From CAYMUR01 sp964393615 (GTDB taxonomy: Bacteria > Planctomycetota > Planctomycetia > Pirellulales > Pirellulaceae): a stretch of 64,000 bases of DNA. Position 1 is the first letter of the stretch; the number at the start of each line of letters is the position of its first letter. The notes under the pieces were generated by a model. The model saw only the letters and a list, made by a program, of their open reading frames with translations, had not been told where the DNA came from and searched no databases. The position numbers and the translations under genes were made by a program. Shown in pieces: positions 34,780 through 44,045 of this stretch. The stretch is taken from the NCBI GenBank assembly GCA_964393615.1, contig CAYMUR010000020.1, positions 1 through 64,000 of the forward strand, given 5' to 3'.

Positions 34780-36156
34780 GTGGCCAATTTTTATTTGACG
34801 GATGACACCATTGCCGCTGTGGCGACAGCCTCGGGTGGTGCTTATCGTGGAATCGTGAGGCTTAGCGGGCCACATGTGGTTGCGACCCTGGATGGGGTGT
34901 TTGTTGCCAGCGAGGGCAAGAAACTCACTCATTGTCGGCGGGCAACCGTTCTTTCTGGACATATCAGGTTGGAAAGCTGGCAAACCACGCTGCCCTGCGA
35001 CCTGTATTTCTGGCCGGATGCGAAAAGTTACACGCGGCAGGTGGTTGGCGAACTGCATACGGTTGGCTCGGGACCACTTTTGGAAGCGTGTTTGCAGCAG
35101 TTGTGTCGTGGTGGTGCGCGGCAAGCCCGGCCTGGTGAGTTTACACAGCGCGCCTTCCTTGCTGGTCGATTGGACTTGACCCAGGCAGAAGCAGTGTTGG
35201 GTGTCATCGACGCAACTAGCCGGAGAAACTGGAATGTAGCTCTTCGTCAACTAGCTGGAGGATTAGCCTCACCACTTAACCAGCTACGTGATCAATTACT
35301 GGATTTACTGGCTCACCTGGAAGCAGGCCTTGATTTTGTTGAAGAGGATATAGAGACAATCAGTGTCATGGCGCTCGATGACCAATTGCAGCAGGCATGT
35401 ACACAGGTATCGCAGGTGCTGCAACAGATGACTGCGCGCGACAATCCTGTCGATCGAGCTCGAGTCGTTTTTGTTGGCGCACCAAATGTTGGAAAAAGTA
35501 GTCTGCTGAATGCCCTGTCTGGTGAACGGGTGGCGCTGGTTTCCGATGTCCCTGGCACAACGCGTGACTATGTAAACCGACAAATTGAGATAGCGGGGCT
35601 GGTTTGTGACTTGATTGATACGGCTGGTCTTGAGCCTGTATCCGACGAGAGTGGAATAAATTACGATGCTCAAAGAATGAGCTTGCGACAACAGGAACAG
35701 GCGGACTTGCAGTTATTTTGCATTGATGCCACGCGACGGTACGATGTTTGGGAGCGTGATACGTTGAGTTCGACACCGCCCTGTCCGCGATTGGTCGTGG
35801 CGACCAAAATAGACAGCCAAGCGAACTTGGATCTTCCATCCGATGCGATTCTCACCAGTGCGGTTACAGGAGTCGGTCTGGAAAAATTACGACAGTCGAT
35901 TTTCGCAGCGGTTGCAACAGGTAGTGAAGGAACGGAAAATGTTGTGACTGGTACTGCTTCCCGTTGTCGCGGCAGTCTTTCGTCTGCCGGGGAAGGCCTA
36001 GAAAGAGCACGTGCCATTGTAGCGAATGGTGCTGGCCAGGAACTTGTTGCTGCTGAAATCAGATTTGTGTTGAACTTGCTGGGAGAGATCGTCGGCGCCG
36101 TCTATACCGATGATATTCTTGATCGGATATTTAGTCGGTTTTGCATAGGGAAATAA
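34780..36156 (+). CDS. mnmE: tRNA modification GTPase MnmE
   Basis: The 458-residue protein works with MnmG on the wobble uridine of several tRNAs. The N-terminal folate-binding domain includes TIAAVATASGGAYRGIVRLS and RPGEFTQRAFLAGRLDLTQA. The GTPase domain has G1 GAPNVGKSS (233-241), a DTAG motif at 280-283 and an ATKID motif. The C-terminal FCIGK supplies the conserved catalytic cysteine. It starts at GTG 34780, immediately downstream of yidC. Length is normal. Confidence 0.95.
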   Translation: MANFYLTDDTIAAVATASGGAYRGIVRLSGPHVVATLDGVFVASEGKKLTHCRRATVLSGHIRLESWQTTLPCDLYFWPDAKSYTRQVVGELHTVGSGPLLEACLQQLCRGGARQARPGEFTQRAFLAGRLDLTQAEAVLGVIDATSRRNWNVALRQLAGGLASPLNQLRDQLLDLLAHLEAGLDFVEEDIETISVMALDDQLQQACTQVSQVLQQMTARDNPVDRARVVFVGAPNVGKSSLLNALSGERVALVSDVPGTTRDYVNRQIEIAGLVCDLIDTAGLEPVSDESGINYDAQRMSLRQQEQADLQLFCIDATRRYDVWERDTLSSTPPCPRLVVATKIDSQANLDLPSDAILTSAVTGVGLEKLRQSIFAAVATGSEGTENVVTGTASRCRGSLSSAGEGLERARAIVANGAGQELVAAEIRFVLNLLGEIVGAVYTDDILDRIFSRFCIGK

Positions 36157-36348
36157 TGGGGAACCCTCGCTTCACCGAGTAGGCGCAAGTCTTGTATTAT
36201 TGCCAGATTATGATGGGCACCGTTGCAAAAATGTGGGAAATAAGGTAGCGATTTATTATAGTGATACGCAGTTGCTGTAGAATTAGATGTCACGGATGCT
36301 TGGGAGCATTTGCATATTGACCTGGCAAATCATTGAAGGAAATTAGAG

Positions 36349-37677
36349 ATGAGCGATCAACAACACAAAACGCCGAACAGTCTCCTAAAGAGCCGAAGAT
36401 CCTTTCTGCGACAATCCGGGACAGCGATGGCTGTCGGTTCGACCACGAGTGCCTTGGCACCAGCCGTTCATGCAGCGGGTGACGATACGATTCGTGTGGC
36501 GCTAATTGGTTGTGGTGGGCGAGGCCGAGGTGCCATCGCCCAAATTTTTAATACCAAGGGAAACACCCGTTTAGTGGCTGTGGCTGATGCCTTTGCGGGC
36601 CAGTCGAGCAATGCTCTGGACTATCTCCGTGAACATGATCCCAGTAAGGTGGATGTACCTGAAGAGCGTAGATTCACGGGACTCGATGCCTATAAAAAGG
36701 CAATCGACACCGATTGTGATTTGGTAGTGATTGCAACGCCTCCTGGTTTCAAGCCCCAGCAGTTTGAATATGCTGTCGACAAGGGGAAACATATCTTCAT
36801 GGAGAAACCACTTGCTGTCGATGCACCAGGTGTGCGCCGTTGTCTGGCCGCGGTGGAGCTTTCCAAACAACAAGGACTGATGGTGGCGATTGGATTGCAG
36901 CGTCGTCACGAACCACAATACATTGAAACGGTGAAACGGATTCAGGATGGTGCCATCGGCGATGTTCTTTTCCAACGTGTTTATTGGAACAGCAGTGGGA
37001 TCTGGTATCGGGAACGGAAACCGGGGCAATCGGAAATGGCATTCCAAATCAATAATTGGTATCACTTTCTTTGGACAGGTGGAGATCAAATTTGCGAGCA
37101 GCATATCCATAATCTTGATGTAGGATGCTGGATCAAAGATGACTATCCTATCGAAGCCAATGGGATGGGGGGTTGGGCGATGCGAGAAGGAGGAGATAGA
37201 TCGCGAAGCCAGATTTTTGACCATACTTTTTGTGAGTTTACGTTTTCCGATGGCAGCAAGATGTACAGTCAGGGCCGCCATCTGCCTGGGTCATGGACGG
37301 CTGTCACGGAATTTGCCCACGGCACCAAGGGTACGGCCGTACCCAGTGGTCGCATTGAAGGACCCAATGCCTGGCAATTCAGTGGACAGCGACTTCAAGG
37401 TCACCAGCAAGAGCAGCACGATTTAATCGAAGCGTTAATGCGCGGTGAGATTTACAACGAAGGTGAATATGGTGCCAAGAGTTCGTTCACTTCCATTCTT
37501 GGCCGAGAAGCTTGCTTTTCAGGCAAAATTGTGAAGTGGGATGAATTACTCGAGCAAGGCAAAGACTACGCGCCTGGAATCGACCAATACACGTTGCAAT
37601 CTGATCCACCTGTTGCCCGTGATGAGAATGGGCAGTATCCAGGTCCTATTCCGGGCCTCTATAGTCCATTTGCCTGA
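36349..37677 (+). CDS. Twin-arginine-exported Gfo/Idh/MocA-family oxidoreductase
   Basis: The 442-residue NAD(P)-binding oxidoreductase carries a twin-arginine signal, SRRSFLRQSG, at 15-24 followed by a hydrophobic stretch ending near AVHAAG, so the folded, cofactor-loaded protein is expected outside the cytoplasm. The Rossmann loop VALIGCGGRGRGAIAQI lies near 51 and the family EKP motif in HIFMEKPLAVD near 146. The C-terminal beta-sheet domain is present. From memory, such exported oxidoreductases are numerous in planctomycetes and are often linked to sugar breakdown. Its substrate is unknown. Confidence 0.88.
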   Translation: MSDQQHKTPNSLLKSRRSFLRQSGTAMAVGSTTSALAPAVHAAGDDTIRVALIGCGGRGRGAIAQIFNTKGNTRLVAVADAFAGQSSNALDYLREHDPSKVDVPEERRFTGLDAYKKAIDTDCDLVVIATPPGFKPQQFEYAVDKGKHIFMEKPLAVDAPGVRRCLAAVELSKQQGLMVAIGLQRRHEPQYIETVKRIQDGAIGDVLFQRVYWNSSGIWYRERKPGQSEMAFQINNWYHFLWTGGDQICEQHIHNLDVGCWIKDDYPIEANGMGGWAMREGGDRSRSQIFDHTFCEFTFSDGSKMYSQGRHLPGSWTAVTEFAHGTKGTAVPSGRIEGPNAWQFSGQRLQGHQQEQHDLIEALMRGEIYNEGEYGAKSSFTSILGREACFSGKIVKWDELLEQGKDYAPGIDQYTLQSDPPVARDENGQYPGPIPGLYSPFA

Positions 37678-37716
37678 TGCTTTGTTGGCGTTGAAAATGT
37701 AGATCTTGGTGAATGG

Positions 37717-38172
37717 CTATCCGCTTGACTGGTCAGTGCTTTCCAGCTTTTCGATTTTGTCAATGCGACGGGTATGGTGGCCACCCTCGAATTCTGTTTT
37801 CAGCCACAGTTCGACAACTCTTTTTGTGACAGCGGCACTTAAAAGGTCAGCCGATAAACAGAGCACATTGGCATTATTGTGTCGGCGTGAGTATTCCGCT
37901 GTAACTTCGTCGCAACAATTAGCGGCACGAACACCAGAAACCTTGTTGGCAGCGATCGACATGCCGGTTCCTGTGGAACAAATTAGGATCCCGCGGTCTA
38001 CCTGGTCTTCAGCTACTTGTCGTGCTACCGCCGCGGCATAGTCCGGATAATCCACACTTTCGGTGCTCGTTGTACCCTCGTCGGTGACTTGGTGCCCCAA
38101 GCCTTCAATGAATTGTCGGACCTGGTTTTTGACCTCGAATCCCCGGTGATCGCTGCCAATGGAAATACGCAT
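37717..38172 (-). CDS. rpiB: Ribose 5-phosphate isomerase B
   Basis: The 151-residue enzyme interconverts ribose 5-phosphate and ribulose 5-phosphate. MRISIGSDHRGFEVK opens the Rossmann-like fold. The catalytic cysteine is Cys65 in LICSTGTGMSIAANKVSG, and RAANCCDEVTAEYSRRHNNA carries the expected arginine and asparagine. I chose ATG 38172 because GGAGG lies just upstream; an ATG at 38187 would add five residues. A phosphatase-fused TsaC/Sua5 gene lies upstream on the same strand, an arrangement like Bacillus ywlC-ywlE-rpiB. Confidence 0.93.
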   Translation of the reverse strand: MRISIGSDHRGFEVKNQVRQFIEGLGHQVTDEGTTSTESVDYPDYAAAVARQVAEDQVDRGILICSTGTGMSIAANKVSGVRAANCCDEVTAEYSRRHNNANVLCLSADLLSAAVTKRVVELWLKTEFEGGHHTRRIDKIEKLESTDQSSG

Positions 38173-38285
38173 GGAAATGTCCTCCATGAAACGGAAAGCT
38201 GTCTAAAAGGCAGGATGTGTCATTTGTGATTTCATTTACAACGTCTAACGAACGTTTCATACGCGGTGATCATTTTGGGCCACGT

Positions 38286-39431
38286 TTAAATCATTTTACT
38301 AATTAGTGAATCCAAGTCCAATTGTTGTAATTGGGCCTTGAGTTGTTCATCCATTTGGTCGGCACATTGGCGATAGATGTCGATACTGCTACCGATTGGA
38401 TCTGAAATATCTTTTTCGTCCATATGTAACAGATGGACACAACTAGCGGCTTCTGGCAACTGTTGGATCACGGCATCACGGTGTGAACGTGTCATCGTGA
38501 AAATAAGGTCTGCGTGGCGCGCAAGGTGTGAACTTACAGGTTGACTGAGGTGGGATGAAAGATCCAATTGACGTTCTTTCATGATGTCGACTGCCTCATG
38601 GCTTGGCCGTCCACCAGGCATCGCAGCGATGCCTGCGGACATTACTTGTACACCCTGTTCGTCTAACTCATCCATTTGACATCCCAGGTGGGTTGCGAGG
38701 CGATGGCGCATCAGCAATTCAGCCATAGGACTACGGCACGTGTTTCCTGTACAGACCATGAGGATCAGAAAATTTGCCAGCCGCTTGATGGCGGTTTCTG
38801 CAACAACCCCTTGCCGCAGCACTTGAATACAATGGTTTTCTACCCGGACGACCGATGAAGGTTGCGAGAACTGGCAACGGCCGTCATCTAAAATCAATTC
38901 TATGTCTTCACCGACATAGTCGACGACTTCTTCTGCTGTCACCGCATCAGGTTGTCCACTGTAGTTAGCGCTCGTTAACGCGAGTGGACCGGCCATCAGC
39001 TGCAGGACCTCCAGAATCAATGGATGTGCTGGAACTCTCAGTCCAACTGTTTTTTGGGGGACAACCAACGGTCGCACTGCCGTAGGCAACCGATGAATCA
39101 AACTATCCGGGTGGTTGTCACCGAGAACTAACGTGACAGGGCCTGGCCAACAGCGTCGTGCCATGCGACGTCCAACAGGTGAAATATTAGGCACGTAATC
39201 GAATGCTGCATCGGCGCTTTTCACAGCGAGCGCCATGGGATGATCTGCTTGACGTTGTTTGACGTCAGCCAGTCTTTGCACGGCTGTCGCATCCAATGCG
39301 CTGGCTGCCAAACCATAGACCGTCTCGGTAGGAAACCCGACCAGCTTTCCCTCGGCTAAAGCCTGAACTGAGCGATGAATTACATCGCGCACGTCTTCGG
39401 CACGGCGAACGTCAATAACGGCAGCAGACAT
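38286..39431 (-). CDS. Fusion of threonylcarbamoyl-AMP synthase (TsaC/Sua5) and low-molecular-weight protein phosphatase
   Basis: The 381-residue protein joins two enzymes. Residues 10-210 form a YrdC/Sua5 domain that makes threonylcarbamoyl-AMP for tRNA t6A; KLVGFPTETVYGLAASALD and ALAVKSADAA are typical, as is PLALTSANYSGQPD. Residues 222-381 form a low-molecular-weight phosphatase with the P-loop VCTGNTCRSPMAE near 226 and the acid loop SDPIGSSIDIY near the end. In Bacillus the separate genes ywlC and ywlE are neighbours, and YwlE removes phosphate from protein arginine, so tyrosine or arginine phosphatase activity are both possible here. ATG 39431 has GAGG upstream. The gene is followed by rpiB after 113 bases. 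Confidence 0.9.
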   Translation of the reverse strand: MSAAVIDVRRAEDVRDVIHRSVQALAEGKLVGFPTETVYGLAASALDATAVQRLADVKQRQADHPMALAVKSADAAFDYVPNISPVGRRMARRCWPGPVTLVLGDNHPDSLIHRLPTAVRPLVVPQKTVGLRVPAHPLILEVLQLMAGPLALTSANYSGQPDAVTAEEVVDYVGEDIELILDDGRCQFSQPSSVVRVENHCIQVLRQGVVAETAIKRLANFLILMVCTGNTCRSPMAELLMRHRLATHLGCQMDELDEQGVQVMSAGIAAMPGGRPSHEAVDIMKERQLDLSSHLSQPVSSHLARHADLIFTMTRSHRDAVIQQLPEAASCVHLLHMDEKDISDPIGSSIDIYRQCADQMDEQLKAQLQQLDLDSLISKMI

Positions 39432-39683
39432 GCAACGGTTCACCTCGACGCAAATGACTGTAATTCGTTATGCTAACCGTCGTTACAGTAATCGACAAGT
39501 GGTGAACCGGGATGCTTGCAGTAAATTTTCGGATGATTAGAGGGCTCCCATTCAAGTGTGGAACATGCGTTTCTGCTGGCGAAATGACGATCTGCTGTTC
39601 AGTAGGGTACAGGTTGAGCCATAATGACGAGATATCCGGAGCAAATTCTATGGAAATCAATAGAAATGACAGGTAGAGCGTCG

Positions 39684-40646
39684 ATGCACAACGTATCATG
39701 GTCGTACCGATCGGTTGGTAGGCAGTTTTTGGCGACGCCATTGGTGCTGGTTGGAATATTTTCCGGTTGCGACCAGGGGGCGACCGAGATTGGTCGCTGC
39801 GACAGTGTCTGGGGTCGCCGAGGGATTTCGCAAGGTCGATTTCAGAAACCGCGCGCGCTGGCGATCAATGCCCGTGGGGATTATTACGTTGTCGACATGA
39901 CTGCTCGCATACAAGTATTCGACAGAGATGGAGAGTTTGTAACCAGCTGGAGAACTCCTGAATACCATCAAGGAAAACCGTCAGGGCTTTCCTTTAACAA
40001 CGCTGGCAACCTGCTGGTGGCGGATACGCATTATTTTCGAATGCTCGTCTATACACCGACAGGTGAGCTACTTGAAGAGAAAACAATTGGTGGAACTAAC
40101 GGCCCTGGTCCGGGCGAATTTGGCTTTGTCACCGATGCCGTACAAGATTCTGCCGGTAACTATTATATTGCCGAGTATGGAGAATACGACCGTATCCAAA
40201 AGTTCACTGCGAACGGCGAATTTGTTTTTCAATGGGGGGGCCATGGCCGCAAACCGGGCCAGTTTCGCCGTCCGCAGAATCTGGCGGTTGACCGTCAGAA
40301 TCATATCTGGGTTGTTGATGCATGCAACCACCGCATCCAGGTGTTTGACGCTACAGGTAGTAAACCAAAGTTGGTGAGGATATGGGGAGAACATGGGTCA
40401 TCACCAGGTTACCTGGCAAATCCCTATGACCTTGTTTTGGATAACAGAGGACATGTCTATGTCTGCGAATTTGGAAACCATCGTGTGCAAAAATTTACCC
40501 TGGACGGAAAAAGTCTTGGTTGTTGGGGTGGACCAGGTAGAGATCATGGACAAGTTTCCAGTCCCTGGGCATTGGCCATGGATCCTTGGGGTCGCATTAG
40601 TGTACTGGATACCCTGAATCACCGCGTACAGCGCATCAAAATGTGA
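39684..40646 (+). CDS. NHL-repeat beta-propeller lipoprotein
   Basis: The 320-residue protein has a lipoprotein signal ending FSGC, so it is probably anchored to a membrane by its cysteine. Six NHL-like repeats follow, with recurring patterns such as KPRALAINARGDYYVVD, RPQNLAVDRQNHIWVVDACN and NPYDLVLDNRGHVYVCEFGN. They form a propeller expected to mediate binding rather than catalysis. The start ATG 39684 is chosen because it directly precedes the basic signal region; ATGs at 39624 and 39666 are also in frame. It is divergent from the TsaC-phosphatase gene. Confidence 0.82.
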   Translation: MHNVSWSYRSVGRQFLATPLVLVGIFSGCDQGATEIGRCDSVWGRRGISQGRFQKPRALAINARGDYYVVDMTARIQVFDRDGEFVTSWRTPEYHQGKPSGLSFNNAGNLLVADTHYFRMLVYTPTGELLEEKTIGGTNGPGPGEFGFVTDAVQDSAGNYYIAEYGEYDRIQKFTANGEFVFQWGGHGRKPGQFRRPQNLAVDRQNHIWVVDACNHRIQVFDATGSKPKLVRIWGEHGSSPGYLANPYDLVLDNRGHVYVCEFGNHRVQKFTLDGKSLGCWGGPGRDHGQVSSPWALAMDPWGRISVLDTLNHRVQRIKM

Positions 40647-40866
40647 TACGATGCATTTGACCTTTTTTGGTGTCACTTTGACCATTAGCCTTATGTAAAA
40701 TGAGACATTCCCACGGCGGGCTGGTGTTGGGCTGGTGTATCTTGTTAATGTGAGCGATGATAAAAGATGCGGTTTAGTGCTGGCCGACTTGACATAACAA
40801 AACCACTTTGCTGTTATATTTGCCGTTCCCTCCCAGCCATTGATTCTAGCGCACCGGATCCGATTG

Positions 40867-43800
40867 ATGTTCGGTTTCGACACTTTATTTGACAGCCCTT
40901 GGTACCTTCTGTTGCTGGTACTGTTGCCAGTTCTCTGGCTGTTCAGCTTTCAATCCCTGTCCGGACTGGGACCCTGTCGTCGCTGGTTTGCGCTGGGATT
41001 TCGCACGGTGGTCTTGGTGTTACTCATATTATCACTCGCCGAAATGCAATCGATCCGCAAGAACGACAAACTGACCGTTATCTATCTGCTCGACCAGTCA
41101 CACAGCATTCCGATAGAACAACGGCAGGCGATGTTGACGTACGTTGAGGAAGAGGTCCGTCGACATCGGAATGATGGACGTGAAGACATGGCGGGCGTAA
41201 TCGCATTTGGAAGGGATGCGGCGATTGAAGTGCCACCGTTCGATGACGAACTGGCAACGACAGGACGCATTGAGAGCTTACTGGAGTTACGTCAGGATGC
41301 TACGAACCTGGAAGGTGCGATGAAGCTTGCTCTGTCCACGTTTCCAGAAAACTCGGCCAAACGGGTCGTGATTGTCACGGATGGCAATGAGAATGTCGGT
41401 AATGCACAGGCAATGGCAGATGTTCTCGCTGAACGGGATGTCAGCATTTATATCGTTCCTGTCCACATAGAGCGATCTGGAGAGGTTGCCGTGGAGAAGG
41501 TCACCATTCCCAGTGACGTTCGCAAAGGTCAGCCGTTCAATGTTCGTGTCGTATTGAGCAACCAATCCGAGACCACGGTTCGTGGCAAATTGATGCTCTA
41601 CCGAAAAAAGGGTCAGCGTATAGAGCCACAGGAGACTGCGGTCGTCCTATCGCCAGGAAAAACAGTATTCACACTTCCGGAAGAAATTGATCGCCCTGAC
41701 TTTTACACTTACGAGGCAGAGTTTGTACCGGAACGGGGCGAAGACGACCTCATGCCGCAGAATAACCGCGCTTCAGCTTTTACACACATCCGTGGTCAAG
41801 GTCATGTATTGTTGATTGAAGACTGGGAAAATCCAGGTGAGTATGATTTTCTTGTCGATCGGCTGCGTGCCATGAACCTGGAAGTAACGGTGCAGAAAAG
41901 CGATGAGTTATTTTCCAGCTTGGCAGAATTACAACGATTCGACAGCGTCGTGTTGGCGAACGTACCACGAACCAGTGGGTCGACTGCAGACTCCGTTACC
42001 AATTTTAACGAATCGCAAATCGAAATGCTGGTCCACAACGTAAAAAACATGGGCGCTGGCCTTGTTATGATTGGAGGCCCCCGAAGTTTTGGTGCGGGAG
42101 GCTGGCAAAACACCGAACTCGAAAAAGCCATGCCTGTTGACTTCCACATACTCAATGCCAAGGTAGTCCCAGTTGGTGCCCTGGTGTTGACGATGCATGC
42201 TTCGGAAATGGCCCGGGGAAACCATTGGCAGAAAGTGATTGGCCGAGAAGCTCTCAAAGCGCTTGGCCCTCAGGACTATTGCGGTGTTATTTCTTATGGT
42301 GCTGGCGGGGACCAATGGCTGTGGAATCAGCCAGATGGACTGATTAAGGTGGGGAATAATCGGAACAAGATGCTGGCCCAATTGAGCCGCATGCAACCAG
42401 GAGATATGCCGGACTTCGAGCCAGGCATGAGATTGGCAGCAGCAGCATTTGCTAAAATATCGAACGCTGGTGTCCGACACATGATTCTGATTAGCGACGG
42501 TGATCCTTCGCCTCCAACGCCGGCAGCGATTAATCGGTTAAAAAAGCTGAAGGTAAAAGTCACGACGGTCGCGGTCGGGACACATGGTCCAGCCGGTAGT
42601 ACACCCTTACAACGAATTGCCACACAGACCGGAGGCAAGTACTATGTTGTTACCAATCCACGGGCTTTACCACGGATCTATCAACGTGAGGCCCGCAAGA
42701 TTTCTCGGCCTTTGGTGAAGGAGAAACGTGTTAATCCACAGATCGTTTACCGGCATGAGATATTGCGCGGAATCGAGTCAGCCCCTCCACCCATCAACGG
42801 CTTTGTGCTTACCACGGTGAAGGACAATCCTCTCGTCGAAGTCAGTATCCGATCTCCAGATCCGCCTACATCAAAACATGCCACCGTGCTCGCCAGTTGG
42901 ACCTACGAATTGGGGCGTACCGTGGCACTCACGACCGATGCCGGGCAACGTTGGGCCACAGACTGGATCGATTGGGAATACGACAAGTTGTTTAGCCAGA
43001 TCGTTCGCTGGTCGATGCGACCGCTCGTTGACGAAGGCCAGTTCACGGTGGCGACTGATGTCAACGAAGGAGCGGTGAAAGTGGTTGTGACAGCGCTCGA
43101 CAAAAACGATGATCTGTTGAATTATCTACATATTACGGGATCTGCCATTGATCCTGGTATGAGGTCAATCGACTTTGATTTGGAGCAAATGTCGCCGGGA
43201 CGGTATGTTGGCGAATTTGGGGCGGAGCGGGCAGGCAGCTATTTTATGACACTGTCGATCCCCAATCCAAATGGCAGTCATGACGATTCCAGGCCTATCA
43301 CGATTCGTACCGGAGTCAATGTGCCTTATTCCTCAGAATTTCGGGACCAGGAATCCAATCTAGCCTTGATGGAGTCGTTGGCTAAAAGGACTCCTCGACG
43401 AGGAGGCACTGGTAGAATGATTGCCGGATCGCTGACAGAGGGAGGGGTTTCACAGCTGCTTGAGACAGACACGTTTTTGCATGATCTGGCCAAGGCAGTG
43501 GGTCGTCGTGACATTTGGCCTTGGTTGTTGGTGGTTGCCAGCTGTACGTTTTTAGGCGACATATTTGTGCGGCGGGTGACAGTGCATTTTTATTGGACGT
43601 TGCCCTTGTTGGCCGCGGTACGAGACCGGGTACTACGCCGAGAAGCTGCTCCAGTATTGGTCCAGCGGCTCGAGCGGCTGCGTAGTCGCAAAGAGGGTGT
43701 TATTCAGGAGATTGATGAACGACGTGCCGCCGCCCGTTTTCAACCTTTATCGGATGAGCCAGCTGGCCTGGAAATATTGGACGATCCATCCGGCATGGAA

Positions 43801-43923
43801 TCTCCAACGACGTTGCGACCACAAACATCGGCTGGTGTGTCAGAAACACAACCAGAAGAAGAGACTTATACGGAGCGCCTTTTGAAAGCAAAGCAAAAAG
43901 TTTGGAAAGATCGGGACAAGTAG
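40867..43923 (+). CDS. Membrane protein with VWA and GATase1-like domains
   Basis: The 1018-residue protein has two hydrophobic helices at the N-terminus (about 11-30 and 44-60) that match BatA/aerotolerance-type proteins. A von Willebrand A domain follows with the metal motif DQSHS at 76-80. Next comes a GATase1-like segment, with GHVLLIEDWENPGEYDFLV near 312 and MIGGPRSFGAGGWQNTE near 402, then a second VWA-like part with MILISDGDPSPP near 540. A C-terminal membrane helix near 890 is followed by an acidic cytoplasmic tail. A TTG start 27 bases upstream is also in frame. The MoxR gene follows after 122 bases; MoxR-VWA pairs assemble or mature metal-containing complexes, but the target is not known. 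Confidence 0.85.
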   Translation: MFGFDTLFDSPWYLLLLVLLPVLWLFSFQSLSGLGPCRRWFALGFRTVVLVLLILSLAEMQSIRKNDKLTVIYLLDQSHSIPIEQRQAMLTYVEEEVRRHRNDGREDMAGVIAFGRDAAIEVPPFDDELATTGRIESLLELRQDATNLEGAMKLALSTFPENSAKRVVIVTDGNENVGNAQAMADVLAERDVSIYIVPVHIERSGEVAVEKVTIPSDVRKGQPFNVRVVLSNQSETTVRGKLMLYRKKGQRIEPQETAVVLSPGKTVFTLPEEIDRPDFYTYEAEFVPERGEDDLMPQNNRASAFTHIRGQGHVLLIEDWENPGEYDFLVDRLRAMNLEVTVQKSDELFSSLAELQRFDSVVLANVPRTSGSTADSVTNFNESQIEMLVHNVKNMGAGLVMIGGPRSFGAGGWQNTELEKAMPVDFHILNAKVVPVGALVLTMHASEMARGNHWQKVIGREALKALGPQDYCGVISYGAGGDQWLWNQPDGLIKVGNNRNKMLAQLSRMQPGDMPDFEPGMRLAAAAFAKISNAGVRHMILISDGDPSPPTPAAINRLKKLKVKVTTVAVGTHGPAGSTPLQRIATQTGGKYYVVTNPRALPRIYQREARKISRPLVKEKRVNPQIVYRHEILRGIESAPPPINGFVLTTVKDNPLVEVSIRSPDPPTSKHATVLASWTYELGRTVALTTDAGQRWATDWIDWEYDKLFSQIVRWSMRPLVDEGQFTVATDVNEGAVKVVVTALDKNDDLLNYLHITGSAIDPGMRSIDFDLEQMSPGRYVGEFGAERAGSYFMTLSIPNPNGSHDDSRPITIRTGVNVPYSSEFRDQESNLALMESLAKRTPRRGGTGRMIAGSLTEGGVSQLLETDTFLHDLAKAVGRRDIWPWLLVVASCTFLGDIFVRRVTVHFYWTLPLLAAVRDRVLRREAAPVLVQRLERLRSRKEGVIQEIDERRAAARFQPLSDEPAGLEILDDPSGMESPTTLRPQTSAGVSETQPEEETYTERLLKAKQKVWKDRDK

Positions 43924-44045
43924 CGAGGAGAGACAACGTTGCAATGACTGTAGCCTCCGATGACTTTCGACAACTGATTGCTTCAGTCAATCGTTACGGA
44001 CAGCCAAATTAACTGTCATAGAAACAATTTTGGAAAGACTTTACT

